Positions 41,873-49,810 of a stretch of DNA of 64,000 nt are shown piece by piece. This DNA is from Paenibacillus sp. (GTDB taxonomy: Bacteria; Bacillota; Bacilli; Paenibacillales; YIM-B00363). Position numbers and translations under genes: made by a program. How positions within the stretch are numbered: the first letter of the stretch is position 1; every line of letters begins with the position of its first letter. The notes under the pieces are model-generated. The model was not told the DNA's origin, ran no database searches, and saw only the letters and a list, made by a program, of their open reading frames with translations. Where the stretch lies: the NCBI RefSeq assembly GCF_035645195.1, contig NZ_DASQNA010000010.1, positions 62,001-126,000 on the forward strand, read 5' to 3'.

Positions 41873-42912
41873 ACGGATACCGCCTCTTTCATCCGGTTCA
41901 CGACGGCCTCGAACAATATATGCTTGGAGCCGATTTCGGCGTCGTACCCGAACACGCATTGGTGAAGGCGCGCCCCCTGCCGGACGAGGCAGCGGTCCCA
42001 CAAAATCGTCTCCGATACCCGCGCTTCGCCTAAGATGCGGCAATCGTCGCCGATGACGGCGTACGGACCGATGACGGCCCGGTCACCGATGCGCACCCGA
42101 TCGCCGATAAGGACGGGCGGAATCAATAAGGCGCCGGAGCCGACGGAGCAATCGTTTCCAACCCATATGCCTTTCCCTCTTTCCTCCCCGAACAGCGGAA
42201 TCGCAAGCTTGCGGTCCAGCATGTCCCAGTGCGCCTGCCGATATCGGTCCCGCGTCCCCATATCGAGCCAATACCCGCGCATCGGCATGCCGTACACGCC
42301 CTGGCCGGCTTCGATCAACGCCGGGAACGTCTCTCGCTCGATCGACACTTCCCGCCCCGGCGGAATGAACGAGAGCGCCTGCCGGTTCATCACGTAGATG
42401 CCCGCATTGATGAGCCGCGACGGCGCTTCCCCGCGCTTCGGCTTCTCCACGAACCGATGGATGCGCCCCGCGGACGTCCGTTCCACGACGCCGAATTGGG
42501 ACGGGTCCTCGACCTCCGTGAGCCCGATCGTCACCGCCGCTCGGCGCTCCTTGTGAAACTCCAGCAGCGGCAGCAGTTCAATGCGCTGCACGACGTCGGC
42601 GTTCAGCGCAAGGAACGTATCGCCGAGCAGCGGCTCCGCGAGCTTGATCGCCCCGGCCGTGCCCAGCGCTTCCTCCTCCCGCGTATATTCGATGGACACG
42701 CCTAACCGGCTGCCGTCCCCGAAATGACGCTCGATATGCTCCGGATAGTGCTTCAAGGCGATGACGAATTCCCGAATTCCTTGCTCCTTCAATTGAAGCA
42801 CAAGATGCTCGAGCCATGGGCGGTTGCCGACAGGTGCCATCGGCTTCGGCAGCTCCTCCGTCAACGGCCGCAGCCGGGTGCCCAAACCTCCAGCAAGCAG
42901 TAACGCCTTCAT
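41869..42912 (-). CDS. Sugar-phosphate nucleotidyltransferase with left-handed helix tail
   Basis: A 347-residue enzyme that makes an NDP-sugar from NTP and sugar-1-phosphate. The N-terminal Rossmann-like domain has the signature LAGGLGTRLRPLTEELPKPM (6-25), the sugar-binding EEALGTAGAIKL, and LNADVVQ in place of the usual NGDxxx metal site, keeping the Asp. The C-terminal left-handed beta-helix (GNDCSVGSGALLIPPVLIGD and RVRIGDRAVIGPYAVIGDD) probably trimerises or regulates the enzyme. It most resembles GDP-mannose pyrophosphorylases of the GMPP class; UDP- or dTDP-sugars are not excluded. AAAGGAGGAG precedes the start. First gene of the 42.9-39.6 kb operon. Confidence 0.9.
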   Translation of the reverse strand: MKALLLAGGLGTRLRPLTEELPKPMAPVGNRPWLEHLVLQLKEQGIREFVIALKHYPEHIERHFGDGSRLGVSIEYTREEEALGTAGAIKLAEPLLGDTFLALNADVVQRIELLPLLEFHKERRAAVTIGLTEVEDPSQFGVVERTSAGRIHRFVEKPKRGEAPSRLINAGIYVMNRQALSFIPPGREVSIERETFPALIEAGQGVYGMPMRGYWLDMGTRDRYRQAHWDMLDRKLAIPLFGEERGKGIWVGNDCSVGSGALLIPPVLIGDRVRIGDRAVIGPYAVIGDDCRILGEARVSETILWDRCLVRQGARLHQCVFGYDAEIGSKHILFEAVVNRMKEAVSV

Positions 42913-42935
42913 ATCGCTTCTCCTCCTTTTTGCAC

Positions 42936-43004
42936 AAAAAAAAGAAGTCTGTTCATGGCGAACTTTTCATCGGTCATGTGGTACCCATGAACGGCAAAAA
43001 CTTC
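42936..43004 (-). terminator. Terminator of the CIRCE mini-unit
   Basis: Read on the minus strand, GAAGT then GTTCATGG pair with CCATGAAC then ACTTC (plus-strand arms 42944-42958 and 42985-43004), followed at once by eight T (plus 42936-42943). The loop is about 26 bases. It ends transcription from the CIRCE promoter before the nucleotidyltransferase gene. Confidence 0.7.
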
Positions 43005-43206
43005 AGTCATCAACGACTTCTCTTATGAAAATGTGATTCGGCTCCTCCGCAAGGAGCGCCTCCATTTGCGCTTCAGCCACCGAAAGCTTCGACCGGAGCC
43101 GAACCAAAATCCCCTGAGCTCGCGGCGCGAGCCTGGCGAATCGGCGAGCGGAATCGCCGCCAACTTTCGGACTGCCAACGCCATCCCTCCCTAACGGTGT
43201 TAGCAC
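43003..43206 (-). CDS. Possible mini-gene under CIRCE control
   Basis: Two overlapping minus-strand frames compete. Frame A (43003-43206) encodes up to 67 residues ending SVAEAQMEALLAEEPNHIF plus a short acidic tail; it looks protein-like but its only early start is a GTG inside the CIRCE arm, with no ribosome binding site. Frame B (43023-43178 or -43184) starts at TTG 43178 with GGGAGG seven bases upstream, or at ATG 43184, and encodes about 51-53 residues, strongly basic (Arg/Lys-rich), with higher GC at third positions. The transcript also might be non-coding. No homologous family was recognised. Confidence 0.4.
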   Translation of the reverse strand: MLTPLGRDGVGSPKVGGDSARRFARLAPRAQGILVRLRSKLSVAEAQMEALLAEEPNHIFIREVVDD

Positions 43207-43226
43207 TCACTGCCAACGTCTGCTAA
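43200..43226. promoter_or_regulatory. CIRCE element (HrcA operator)
   Basis: TTAGCACTC (43200-43208), nine bases, GTCTGCTAA (43218-43226). The CIRCE consensus is TTAGCACTC-N9-GAGTGCTAA; 16 of 18 arm positions match. On the minus strand it lies between a promoter-like stretch (TTGAGC and TAGAAT, 19-bp spacer, about 43234-43264) and a GGGAGG ribosome binding site. Confidence 0.8.
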
Positions 43227-43333
43227 TAATATTCTAAAACAAACCTCCCTCCCCCGCTCAAGAAGGAAATTCGCCAAAAACCCCACAATTTCCCGGTTTA
43301 AGAATAAAATTTCTCCCGATTATGGGCTCTGTT

Positions 43334-43897
43334 TCAAGATTTCGTCGTTGCGCGCCCATGTCCAGGGGACGAGCGGCGGTCGACGCGCAGCAACAGCCAA
43401 TATCCGAGCGTAAAAATCAACAAGACGGCGGAATGATTGTCCTCCTGCGCGGCGTTCCAGCGAATGACGGCGAAGACGGCGGCCACGGCAGCAGCAGCCG
43501 CCCACAACGGCAGCGATTTCGTTCGGACCGCGGTCGCCAGCAGCCAGATCGAAGCGGCCATCAACAGCGCCATCCCGACTGCCGACGGCACGACTCCTGC
43601 CGTATGGAGCGGCGAGTTCGCGATCGGGTCGCCGAACGATTCCACGATTTGGCCTGCGGCCAGCACCCACAGCCCGGCGACGTACAGCAGCCCGCCCATG
43701 CCGCCCCGGGGCCAAGCGCGAATCGACGCTCGCAAGCGAAGCCCGTGAACGGCCAGCGGCAGCAGCGGCAAGCCGAGCGTCCAATGCGCCGACGCGTGCG
43801 TATGCCGAACGAGTCCCGCGGCGACGAGCGCCGCGTCGACCGCCCACACGAGCGTCACGGCCGCCCATACCCAATTTCCCGTATCCCATCGTTTCAC
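43334..43897 (-). CDS. Membrane protein of unknown function
   Basis: A 187-residue hydrophobic protein with five to six transmembrane helices. GTG 43897 is chosen because AGGAGG lies upstream (product starts MKRWDTGNWVWAAVTLVWAV); a longer frame to 44044 has no such site. Features include a His-rich loop after helix 1 (GLVRHTHASAHWTLG) and ESFGDPIANSPLHTAGVVPS. The C-terminus is basic. No family was recognised. Confidence 0.6.
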   Translation of the reverse strand: MKRWDTGNWVWAAVTLVWAVDAALVAAGLVRHTHASAHWTLGLPLLPLAVHGLRLRASIRAWPRGGMGGLLYVAGLWVLAAGQIVESFGDPIANSPLHTAGVVPSAVGMALLMAASIWLLATAVRTKSLPLWAAAAAVAAVFAVIRWNAAQEDNHSAVLLIFTLGYWLLLRVDRRSSPGHGRATTKS

Positions 43898-44394
43898 GAT
43901 CGAGTTCCTCCTTCGTATCCCGGTTTCCGCTCCGTAAAGCGGCCTTCTCAAGTATAAAGGAGCTCCGTCAATATCGACCGCGGGATCCCTCGTGCATTTT
44001 GCGAAGATTGAACGAAGAAATTGCGAAGCAAGCATGATTCGCACGCGCCTACTCTTCGAGCGAAAGAAGGAAACCGGCTACGCGCGTTGAACTTTCAGTG
44101 TGCACGATAACAAGCAGCTTCGTTAACCGAGCAGTCTATCCCCCTTCTTTTTTGGCAGCGCTTTCCTTCACAGTCCCTATAAGTCTCTTAATTTTGGACA
44201 TATGCATAGAAACGGCTCCGCCCGAAACGGAAGAAGCAAGCGCTTTCGCATTGCGGCCGAACTCCGAAGCTCGGCGCTTGCGGCAATGTTCAAATGTACA
44301 AAATAGGTCAGGTTGATGAAAACTCTCTCTCTCATTGTTAATATTATTTTAATACTTAACATTTTTAACTATTTCGTAACAGAGGATGAGATGT
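43898..44394. other. 497-bp gene-free region with long hairpin
   Basis: No convincing gene. It holds a structured element at 44236-44281: outer arms GCAAGCGC (44236-44243) and GCGCTTGC (44274-44281), inner pairing CCGA (44257-44260) with TCGG (44271-44274, sharing its last base with the outer arm), and an AT-rich tract (44330-44380) just before the PAS-XRE gene that probably contains its promoter. The hairpin could be a leader RNA or a terminator remnant; no known riboswitch class was recognised. Confidence 0.4.
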
Positions 44395-45687
44395 ATGGAT
44401 GAAGCGTTTCGCCTCGATTTACAAAGAGAAGTTGTTTATATAACGTCTAAAGCCGGCCAATTGCTTCATCGGTTTCAAATTCCGATGTGGTCTTGGAATC
44501 TTCTGACGGATACGATTATTTACTCGCCCGCCGTCGAGCAAATTTACGGGACCTCGTTTCGCGACTTCTGGGTCAAGAGCAATTATTCGGAGAAAGAGGA
44601 GACGCTGGAGTTTTCGCTGACCGGCCCGGACAAGCGCGTCCGCTGGTACCGCCAGCGCGTCATTCCCTTCTACAACGCTGACAACAAACTGGTCCAAATC
44701 GACGGTATGCTGACCGACATTACCGAACAACGTTCCGCCGAGGAGGAATTCGACGCGTTCCTCCAAACGCTGGTGAGAATGAACCCGAACCCGGCATACG
44801 CGATCGGGTTGGACGGGAAGTTCACGGAGGCGAACCGGGCGGCGGAAGAGTTGACCGGGTATTCCCGGGACGAGCTGCTGCAGATGTCCTGCATCCAGCT
44901 GCTGACCGGCGTCAGCGCGGAGGCGGCCGTATCGGAAATCCAGCGGCTGGCGTCGGAAAAGACGACGCTTATCGGCGACATCTCGATCATCCATCGATCG
45001 AAGCACGCGTTCTCCGTCAATAACGCGCTCGTTCCTCAGGTGCGCCGGGGACACGTCATCGGAATCGTGGGCTTCGTCCGAGGGGAACCGCTTTCGCCAG
45101 GCGTGCGGCATTGGAACGACGACGCCGATCTCGCGGAGGAGCGCAACCCGTATTCCTTCCTCTGGGTCGAAATTACCGATCGGCTCGCGCCGGGGAAAGT
45201 GCTGCATTGCGACAAGGCGTTCGCGGCCGCGCTCGGCCTATCGTCCGAGGAGCTGGCGCAGCTGACGTGGAAAGAGCTCGTCGCCGATGGCAGCCTGCCG
45301 CTGTTCCGGCAGAAGCTGGGGCGCCTGTTCGACAAAGGGTCGATGTCGTGCCGCCTCGAATACGCCGCGGGCAAAACCGGGACGAAGATCTTGACGAAAA
45401 ATTACTGCATGCTTTCGTACAGCGGAGGCAAACGCGCCATCTGCATCGTAACGAAAGTCGTCGACGCGGCCGAACGGCCGACGGCGGACCATAAACACGA
45501 TCCAGGGCGCAAACTGCGGATGATCATGGCGGAGCGAAACATTTCCACTAACGCTTTGTCGGAAATGACAGGTCTGTCCCGCGGCACCATCTCCAACTTG
45601 AAAAGCGGGAAAATCGGCAAGCCGCACCGATTCACGCTCCGGGTCATCGCCGACGCGCTGAACATCGACGTAACGGAGCTGCATTGA
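44395..45687 (+). CDS. Triple-PAS sensor fused to XRE-type DNA-binding domain
   Basis: A 430-residue cytoplasmic one-component regulator. PAS 1 (about 25-115) contains MWSWNLLTDTIIYSPAVEQI and ends in the PAC segment RWYRQRVIPFYN and TDITEQ; PAS 2 (about 125-230) has NPNPAYAIGLDGKFTEANRA and ELTGYSRDELL; PAS 3 (about 250-355) has the CDKAFAAALGLSSEELAQL segment. The last 60 residues are an XRE/Cro-C1 helix-turn-helix: LRMIMAERNISTNALSEMTG, SRGTISNLKSGKI, ending IADALNIDVTELH. The sensory ligand is unknown. The domain order, sensor first and XRE last with no kinase, is unusual. Start 44395 is set by AGAGG at proper distance; ATG 44386 lies against it. Confidence 0.88.
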   Translation: MDEAFRLDLQREVVYITSKAGQLLHRFQIPMWSWNLLTDTIIYSPAVEQIYGTSFRDFWVKSNYSEKEETLEFSLTGPDKRVRWYRQRVIPFYNADNKLVQIDGMLTDITEQRSAEEEFDAFLQTLVRMNPNPAYAIGLDGKFTEANRAAEELTGYSRDELLQMSCIQLLTGVSAEAAVSEIQRLASEKTTLIGDISIIHRSKHAFSVNNALVPQVRRGHVIGIVGFVRGEPLSPGVRHWNDDADLAEERNPYSFLWVEITDRLAPGKVLHCDKAFAAALGLSSEELAQLTWKELVADGSLPLFRQKLGRLFDKGSMSCRLEYAAGKTGTKILTKNYCMLSYSGGKRAICIVTKVVDAAERPTADHKHDPGRKLRMIMAERNISTNALSEMTGLSRGTISNLKSGKIGKPHRFTLRVIADALNIDVTELH

Positions 45688-45716
45688 GCACACGCCGGGC
45701 GTAACCCTTAGCCAAA

Positions 45717-45748
45717 GAAGCTCTCGGAACCGTCCGAGAGCTTCTTTT
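45717..45748. terminator. Terminator of the PAS-XRE gene
   Basis: GAAGCTCTCGGA (45717-45728) and TCCGAGAGCTTC (45733-45744) with a 4-base loop and TTTT; on the other strand it also serves the GGDEF-EAL operon. Confidence 0.88.
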
Positions 45749-45768
45749 CGTACTCGACCGCAATTTCT

Positions 45769-47334
45769 TCAGAACGCCGCTTCGCATTTCTCCGGAAAAT
45801 ATTGTACGAACGCGCTCGCCGGCGCCGGCTTGCCGAAAAAAAATCCCTGCACGTCGAAGCACCCTAGCTCCTTAAGCAATTCCAACTGTTCCTCGGACTC
45901 GACGCCTTCCGCGACAACCTTGTACTCCAATATGTTCGACATGGAGATGATCGTGTTCACGATGGCCAAGTCGCTGCGGCTGCGCGTAATGTCTTGGACG
46001 AACGTCTTATCGATCTTGAGCGTATCGATCGCGATTTTCTTCAACGAGCTCAACGAAGAATACCCCGTTCCGAAATCGTCGATCGCGATCTGGATGCCGA
46101 TATGCTTCAAATCCTCGATGCGCCTCATCGTTCGTTCCACCTGGCGGTAAGCGACCGTCTCGGTAATTTCCAGACATAAATATTGCGGGTCGAGTCCCGC
46201 CAGCTGCAGCGCCTGGTACACGACGCCGACCAAATTCGCCTGTTCGAACTGCTTCATGGAGAAATTGACGGCGATCGGGATGCTGTCGTAGCCGGCGTCC
46301 TGCCACGCTTTGTTTTGCCGGCACGCCGTCCGCAGCACCCAATTCCCGATCGGTACGATCAAGCCGGAATCTTCCGCGACCGGCACGAATTCCGCGGGCG
46401 ATACGGAGCCGAGCCGAGGGTGATTCCATCGAAGCAGCGCCTCTACGCCGACGATGCGTCCCGTGCTCGCGTTCACCTGGGGCTGATAGTGCAGTTCGAA
46501 CTGCTGATTGACGAGCGCCTTCCGCAGCTCATGCTCGATATCGACTTTACGCTGCATTTCGATGTTCAGGTTCGAGCTGTAAAACTGGAAGTGATGCTTG
46601 CCCCGCTCCTTCGCATGGTTCATTGCGGAATCCGCATGCTTCAACAGCGTATCGAAGTCGATGCCGTCGTTCGGCGACATGCTGATGCCGACGCTGACCG
46701 TGACGTACACGTCCTGGCCGTCGACCGCGATCGGATCCGAGAACGCGCCGATGATCCGCCTCGCCACTTCCGCCGCGTCGTCCATGCCGGACGCTTGCTC
46801 CAGCAGAACGACGAATTCGTCTCCCCCGTATCGGAAAATATGCCCTTTCTCGGGGACGACGTCTTGGAGCACGCCGGCGATTTCCTTCAGCACGAGATCG
46901 CCGAACCGGTGCCCTTTCGTATCATTGATCATCTTGAAACGGTCCACGTCCAAAGACAATACGGCGAACGGCTTGCGCCGCCGCGTCGAACGCTCCAGCA
47001 TCTCTTCGAAACGAACATTCAACAGGTTTCGGTTCGGCAGCCCTGTCGCAGGGTCGTAATGCGACAGCTGCGCAAGCTCCCTCGCCGTCTGTTCTTTATA
47101 CCGGTGTAAGCGGGACTCGCTTTCCTTCAGCCGCCGCTCCATCGCCCGCGCTTCCTCCAACAAGGCGCTTTCGCGCCGCAGCCGCCCGGTCAGTAAGCAA
47201 ATGTAAGCAAAACTTATGCACTGGGCGGCGATCAGCACCGCCTCCGCCCGACCCGCGCCGGGCGCCGACAGTCCCGCTCCGAACCCGAAGCCGACGGCGA
47301 TGACCAGCGCGATGGCCAGCTCGTTTCTTTTCAT
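45769..47334 (-). CDS. GGDEF-EAL bifunctional c-di-GMP enzyme
   Basis: A 521-residue protein with two N-terminal transmembrane helices (about 7-25 and 30-48), a short coiled-coil, a GGDEF domain (about 92-255) and an EAL domain (about 270-515). The cyclase active site RYGGDEF is intact, as are LDVDRFKMINDT and metal Asp. The phosphodiesterase site is also intact: VEALLRWNHP, AVNFSMKQF, ITET, DDFGTGYSSL, KIDKTFV and VAEGVES plus QGFFFGKPAP. So both synthesis and breakdown of c-di-GMP are chemically possible; net direction probably depends on input. Last gene of the MCP-cheW-cheA operon, 28 bp after cheA. Confidence 0.93.
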   Translation of the reverse strand: MKRNELAIALVIAVGFGFGAGLSAPGAGRAEAVLIAAQCISFAYICLLTGRLRRESALLEEARAMERRLKESESRLHRYKEQTARELAQLSHYDPATGLPNRNLLNVRFEEMLERSTRRRKPFAVLSLDVDRFKMINDTKGHRFGDLVLKEIAGVLQDVVPEKGHIFRYGGDEFVVLLEQASGMDDAAEVARRIIGAFSDPIAVDGQDVYVTVSVGISMSPNDGIDFDTLLKHADSAMNHAKERGKHHFQFYSSNLNIEMQRKVDIEHELRKALVNQQFELHYQPQVNASTGRIVGVEALLRWNHPRLGSVSPAEFVPVAEDSGLIVPIGNWVLRTACRQNKAWQDAGYDSIPIAVNFSMKQFEQANLVGVVYQALQLAGLDPQYLCLEITETVAYRQVERTMRRIEDLKHIGIQIAIDDFGTGYSSLSSLKKIAIDTLKIDKTFVQDITRSRSDLAIVNTIISMSNILEYKVVAEGVESEEQLELLKELGCFDVQGFFFGKPAPASAFVQYFPEKCEAAF

Positions 47335-47362
47335 GCGTCATTCCCCTTTACTGTCTACGCCT

Positions 47363-49306
47363 CTAGCCTTGCACCAGCGACGCCGCGTCCAAGATCAAGG
47401 CCACTCGGCCGTCGCCCAATATGGTGGCGCCCGCGATCCGTTCGTTCGCCCCGACGTAAGCGCCCAGCGACTTGATGACGACCTCCTGATTTCCGATCAG
47501 TTCGTCCACCGCGATCGCCGCCCGCCTGTCCCCATGTTGGACGACGACGATTGGAACGGTAGCTTTCTCGCTTCTCGCTTTCGACAGATGCAGCAGCTGG
47601 TGGAGCCGCACGACAGGGATTACGCGGCTGCGAAGAACGATCGTTTCTTCCCCATGCATGCTGTGAATGTCCCCCGGAGACGCTCTCACGATTTCGGAGA
47701 CGGCTCCCATGGGGATGATGAAGGTCGAACCGCCGGATTTCACCAGCAATCCGGTAATAATGGCCAGCGTGAGCGGCAGCTTGATCCGGAACGTCGTCCC
47801 CCGGTCGATGGCCGTATCGATCTCGATGGACCCGTTCAGGGACTGGATCTGGCTCCGTACGATATCCATGCCCACGCCCCGCCCCGACACGTCGCTGACG
47901 ACCTCCGCGGTCGAAAATCCGGGTTCGAAGATCAGCTTGACGGCGTCCAGGTCGGACAAGCCGTCGGCTTTCGTTTCCGAAATCAAACCCTTGCGAACCG
48001 CGGACCGTTTGACTTTCTCCGGATCGATGCCCGCCCCGTCGTCCTCCACCAGCACGTTAACGCTGTTATCTTCGTGGAATGCGCGGATGCGCAGCGTTCC
48101 CGCCGGGTCCTTCCCTTTCCGCCGCCGCTCCTCGGGCGTTTCGATGCCGTGATCGAGCGCGTTGCGGATCAAATGGATCAGCGGGTCTCCGATGTCGTCG
48201 ATGAGCGTGCGATCCAGCTCCGTGTCGCCGCCCTCGATCTGGATGCGCACCTCTTTCCCGAGCGTTACCTCCAAATCGCGAACCATCCGCGGAAATCTAT
48301 TGAAGACGTGCTCGATCGGAAGCATGCGCAGCTTCATGACGTTCTCTTGCAGATCGCCGATCGCTCTCGTCAAGTGGTCGTTGATTTGACCCAAATCCTC
48401 CACGGCGGGCTCCGTCCTGCATATTTGTTTCAATGTCTTGTACGCCCTGCGGATGCGGGTTTGCTCAATGACGAGCTCGCCGACCAAATTCATCAGCTCG
48501 TCCAGACGCTCGACGCTGACGCGAACCGTCTGCGTGCGCGCCTTCCCCTTGACGGAGGGCTCCGGTTCTCCGCCCGCCTGCGGCACGTCCGGGGCGGCGC
48601 CGGATCGCGCCGGCGGCGCTGCCGCCGCCTCGACCCGGACGGATGAGACATCCGTCAGCGACAGCGCGAACCGCTCCGCCTCTTCCGGCGGCATGTCCGT
48701 TTCGATCGTCAGGCGGAGCCGCCCCGGGAACGATTCGTCCAGAGCGTCGAGGGCAGGCGACATCTCGACCACCTTCGCCCATTCGTTCAACTCCCGATGG
48801 ATAATCATCGCCCGGACGGTTTTCATTTCGCAATCCGCTCGGATGTCGATATGCAGCCGATACTCCCGCGGCGCGCCCGCCTCCTCGGCGGCGGAACGGT
48901 CGGGCGCAGGCTCGACGCGCGGCTGTTCCGCGAATCGCCTCAACGCTTCGACGAACGACTCTACGTCGACGCCGCCCGGTTCGACTTCCCCCGCGAATTC
49001 GTCCGTCAGCAGCTTCAAGCGGTCCAGCCCGATCAACAGCAGCGTGATCAAATGCTTCGTCACCGGGAGCTCTCCGCTCCGGATTCGATCCATGACGCTC
49101 TCCATCTCGTGCGTCAAATCCCGCGTCCGGTTCAGGCCCAGCGCGGCGGAGGAGCCCTTCAGCGTGTGCGCGGCCCGGAACAGCCGCTGAATCGCCTCGT
49201 CGTTGGCCCCGCCCGGCGCGAGACGCAAAATTTCCGCTTCCATGACTCGAATTTGATCTTCCGCTTCTTCCAAATACACATCCCTGTACTGCCCTATGTC
49301 GAACAT
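47363..49306 (-). CDS. cheA: Chemotaxis histidine kinase CheA
   Basis: A 647-residue CheA. The phosphotransfer domain (about 1-105) carries His47 in RLFRAAHTLKGSSAALG; a P2-like response regulator docking domain lies about 160-235; the dimerisation domain is about 258-320 (VRVSVERLDELMNLVGELVI); the ATPase domain about 320-510 (HLIRNALDHGIETPEER, EDDGAGIDPEK, GRGVGMDIVRSQI); and the CheW-like domain about 512-645. All domains are present, so it should autophosphorylate under receptor control. It lies between cheW and a GGDEF-EAL gene. No cheY, cheB or cheR is in this operon; the CheY-like regulator at 56.4 kb is a candidate partner. Confidence 0.95.
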   Translation of the reverse strand: MFDIGQYRDVYLEEAEDQIRVMEAEILRLAPGGANDEAIQRLFRAAHTLKGSSAALGLNRTRDLTHEMESVMDRIRSGELPVTKHLITLLLIGLDRLKLLTDEFAGEVEPGGVDVESFVEALRRFAEQPRVEPAPDRSAAEEAGAPREYRLHIDIRADCEMKTVRAMIIHRELNEWAKVVEMSPALDALDESFPGRLRLTIETDMPPEEAERFALSLTDVSSVRVEAAAAPPARSGAAPDVPQAGGEPEPSVKGKARTQTVRVSVERLDELMNLVGELVIEQTRIRRAYKTLKQICRTEPAVEDLGQINDHLTRAIGDLQENVMKLRMLPIEHVFNRFPRMVRDLEVTLGKEVRIQIEGGDTELDRTLIDDIGDPLIHLIRNALDHGIETPEERRRKGKDPAGTLRIRAFHEDNSVNVLVEDDGAGIDPEKVKRSAVRKGLISETKADGLSDLDAVKLIFEPGFSTAEVVSDVSGRGVGMDIVRSQIQSLNGSIEIDTAIDRGTTFRIKLPLTLAIITGLLVKSGGSTFIIPMGAVSEIVRASPGDIHSMHGEETIVLRSRVIPVVRLHQLLHLSKARSEKATVPIVVVQHGDRRAAIAVDELIGNQEVVIKSLGAYVGANERIAGATILGDGRVALILDAASLVQG

Positions 49307-49323
49307 TCGGTCCGCTCCTTCCG

Positions 49324-49752
49324 TCAGCGAACCAACAGCTGGTCCAGCTTCAGAATGCCGACCAAGCCCGCCGGCGTAAACCCGATGCCCGCAAAGAAAG
49401 CCCCGTTCAACGTTCCGACCCTGTCCGGAGGCGGCTGAATTTCCGAGAACGTGATGACCTTGTTCACCTGATCGACGATAACGCCGACGGTGTCCTCCCG
49501 GTGATTGACGACGACGATGCGGGACGCCTTGGTGCTTTCCTCCTCCGGCAGATGAAACAAGTATCGCAAGCTGACGATGGGGACGATTTTCCCCCTTAAA
49601 TTTATAACGCCTTTCACGTACGGCTTGGAGTTGGGGATTTCCGTCACCGTCTGCATCTTGATGATCTCGTGAATGTCGCGAATATTTAATGCGTATTTGG
49701 CGTTCCCGACGCCCATTTCGACATATTGCTCCCGGGTTGCGGCCGCTTCCAT
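49324..49752 (-). CDS. cheW: Chemotaxis coupling protein CheW
   Basis: A 142-residue CheW that links receptor tips to CheA. The double-barrel fold is evident from EQYVEMGVGNAKYALNIRDI, KMQTVTEIPNSKPYVKGVIN, LRGKIVPIVSLRYLFHL and VVNHREDTVGVIVDQVNKVI. ATG 49752 follows GGTGGGAG; an earlier in-frame GTG is less supported. The gene lies 17 bp before cheA and 58 bp after the receptor gene, so receptor, CheW and CheA are made together. Confidence 0.94.
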   Translation of the reverse strand: MEAAATREQYVEMGVGNAKYALNIRDIHEIIKMQTVTEIPNSKPYVKGVINLRGKIVPIVSLRYLFHLPEEESTKASRIVVVNHREDTVGVIVDQVNKVITFSEIQPPPDRVGTLNGAFFAGIGFTPAGLVGILKLDQLLVR

Positions 49753-49810
49753 GCTCCCACCAAGCCTTTCCGTGAATTCGTTCGTGCGCACGAGCCCGCG
49801 CTTCGCCGCG

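Noticed and set aside
44236-44281. c-di-GMP riboswitch ahead of the PAS-XRE gene
   Set aside because: The conserved GGACGCAAAGC-type core and GNRA/receptor pattern of the class I aptamer are absent here and I saw none elsewhere in the window.
44098-44316. 72-codon plus-strand ORF before the PAS-XRE gene
   Set aside because: Lacks a ribosome binding site and overlaps the long hairpin; composition does not suggest a protein.
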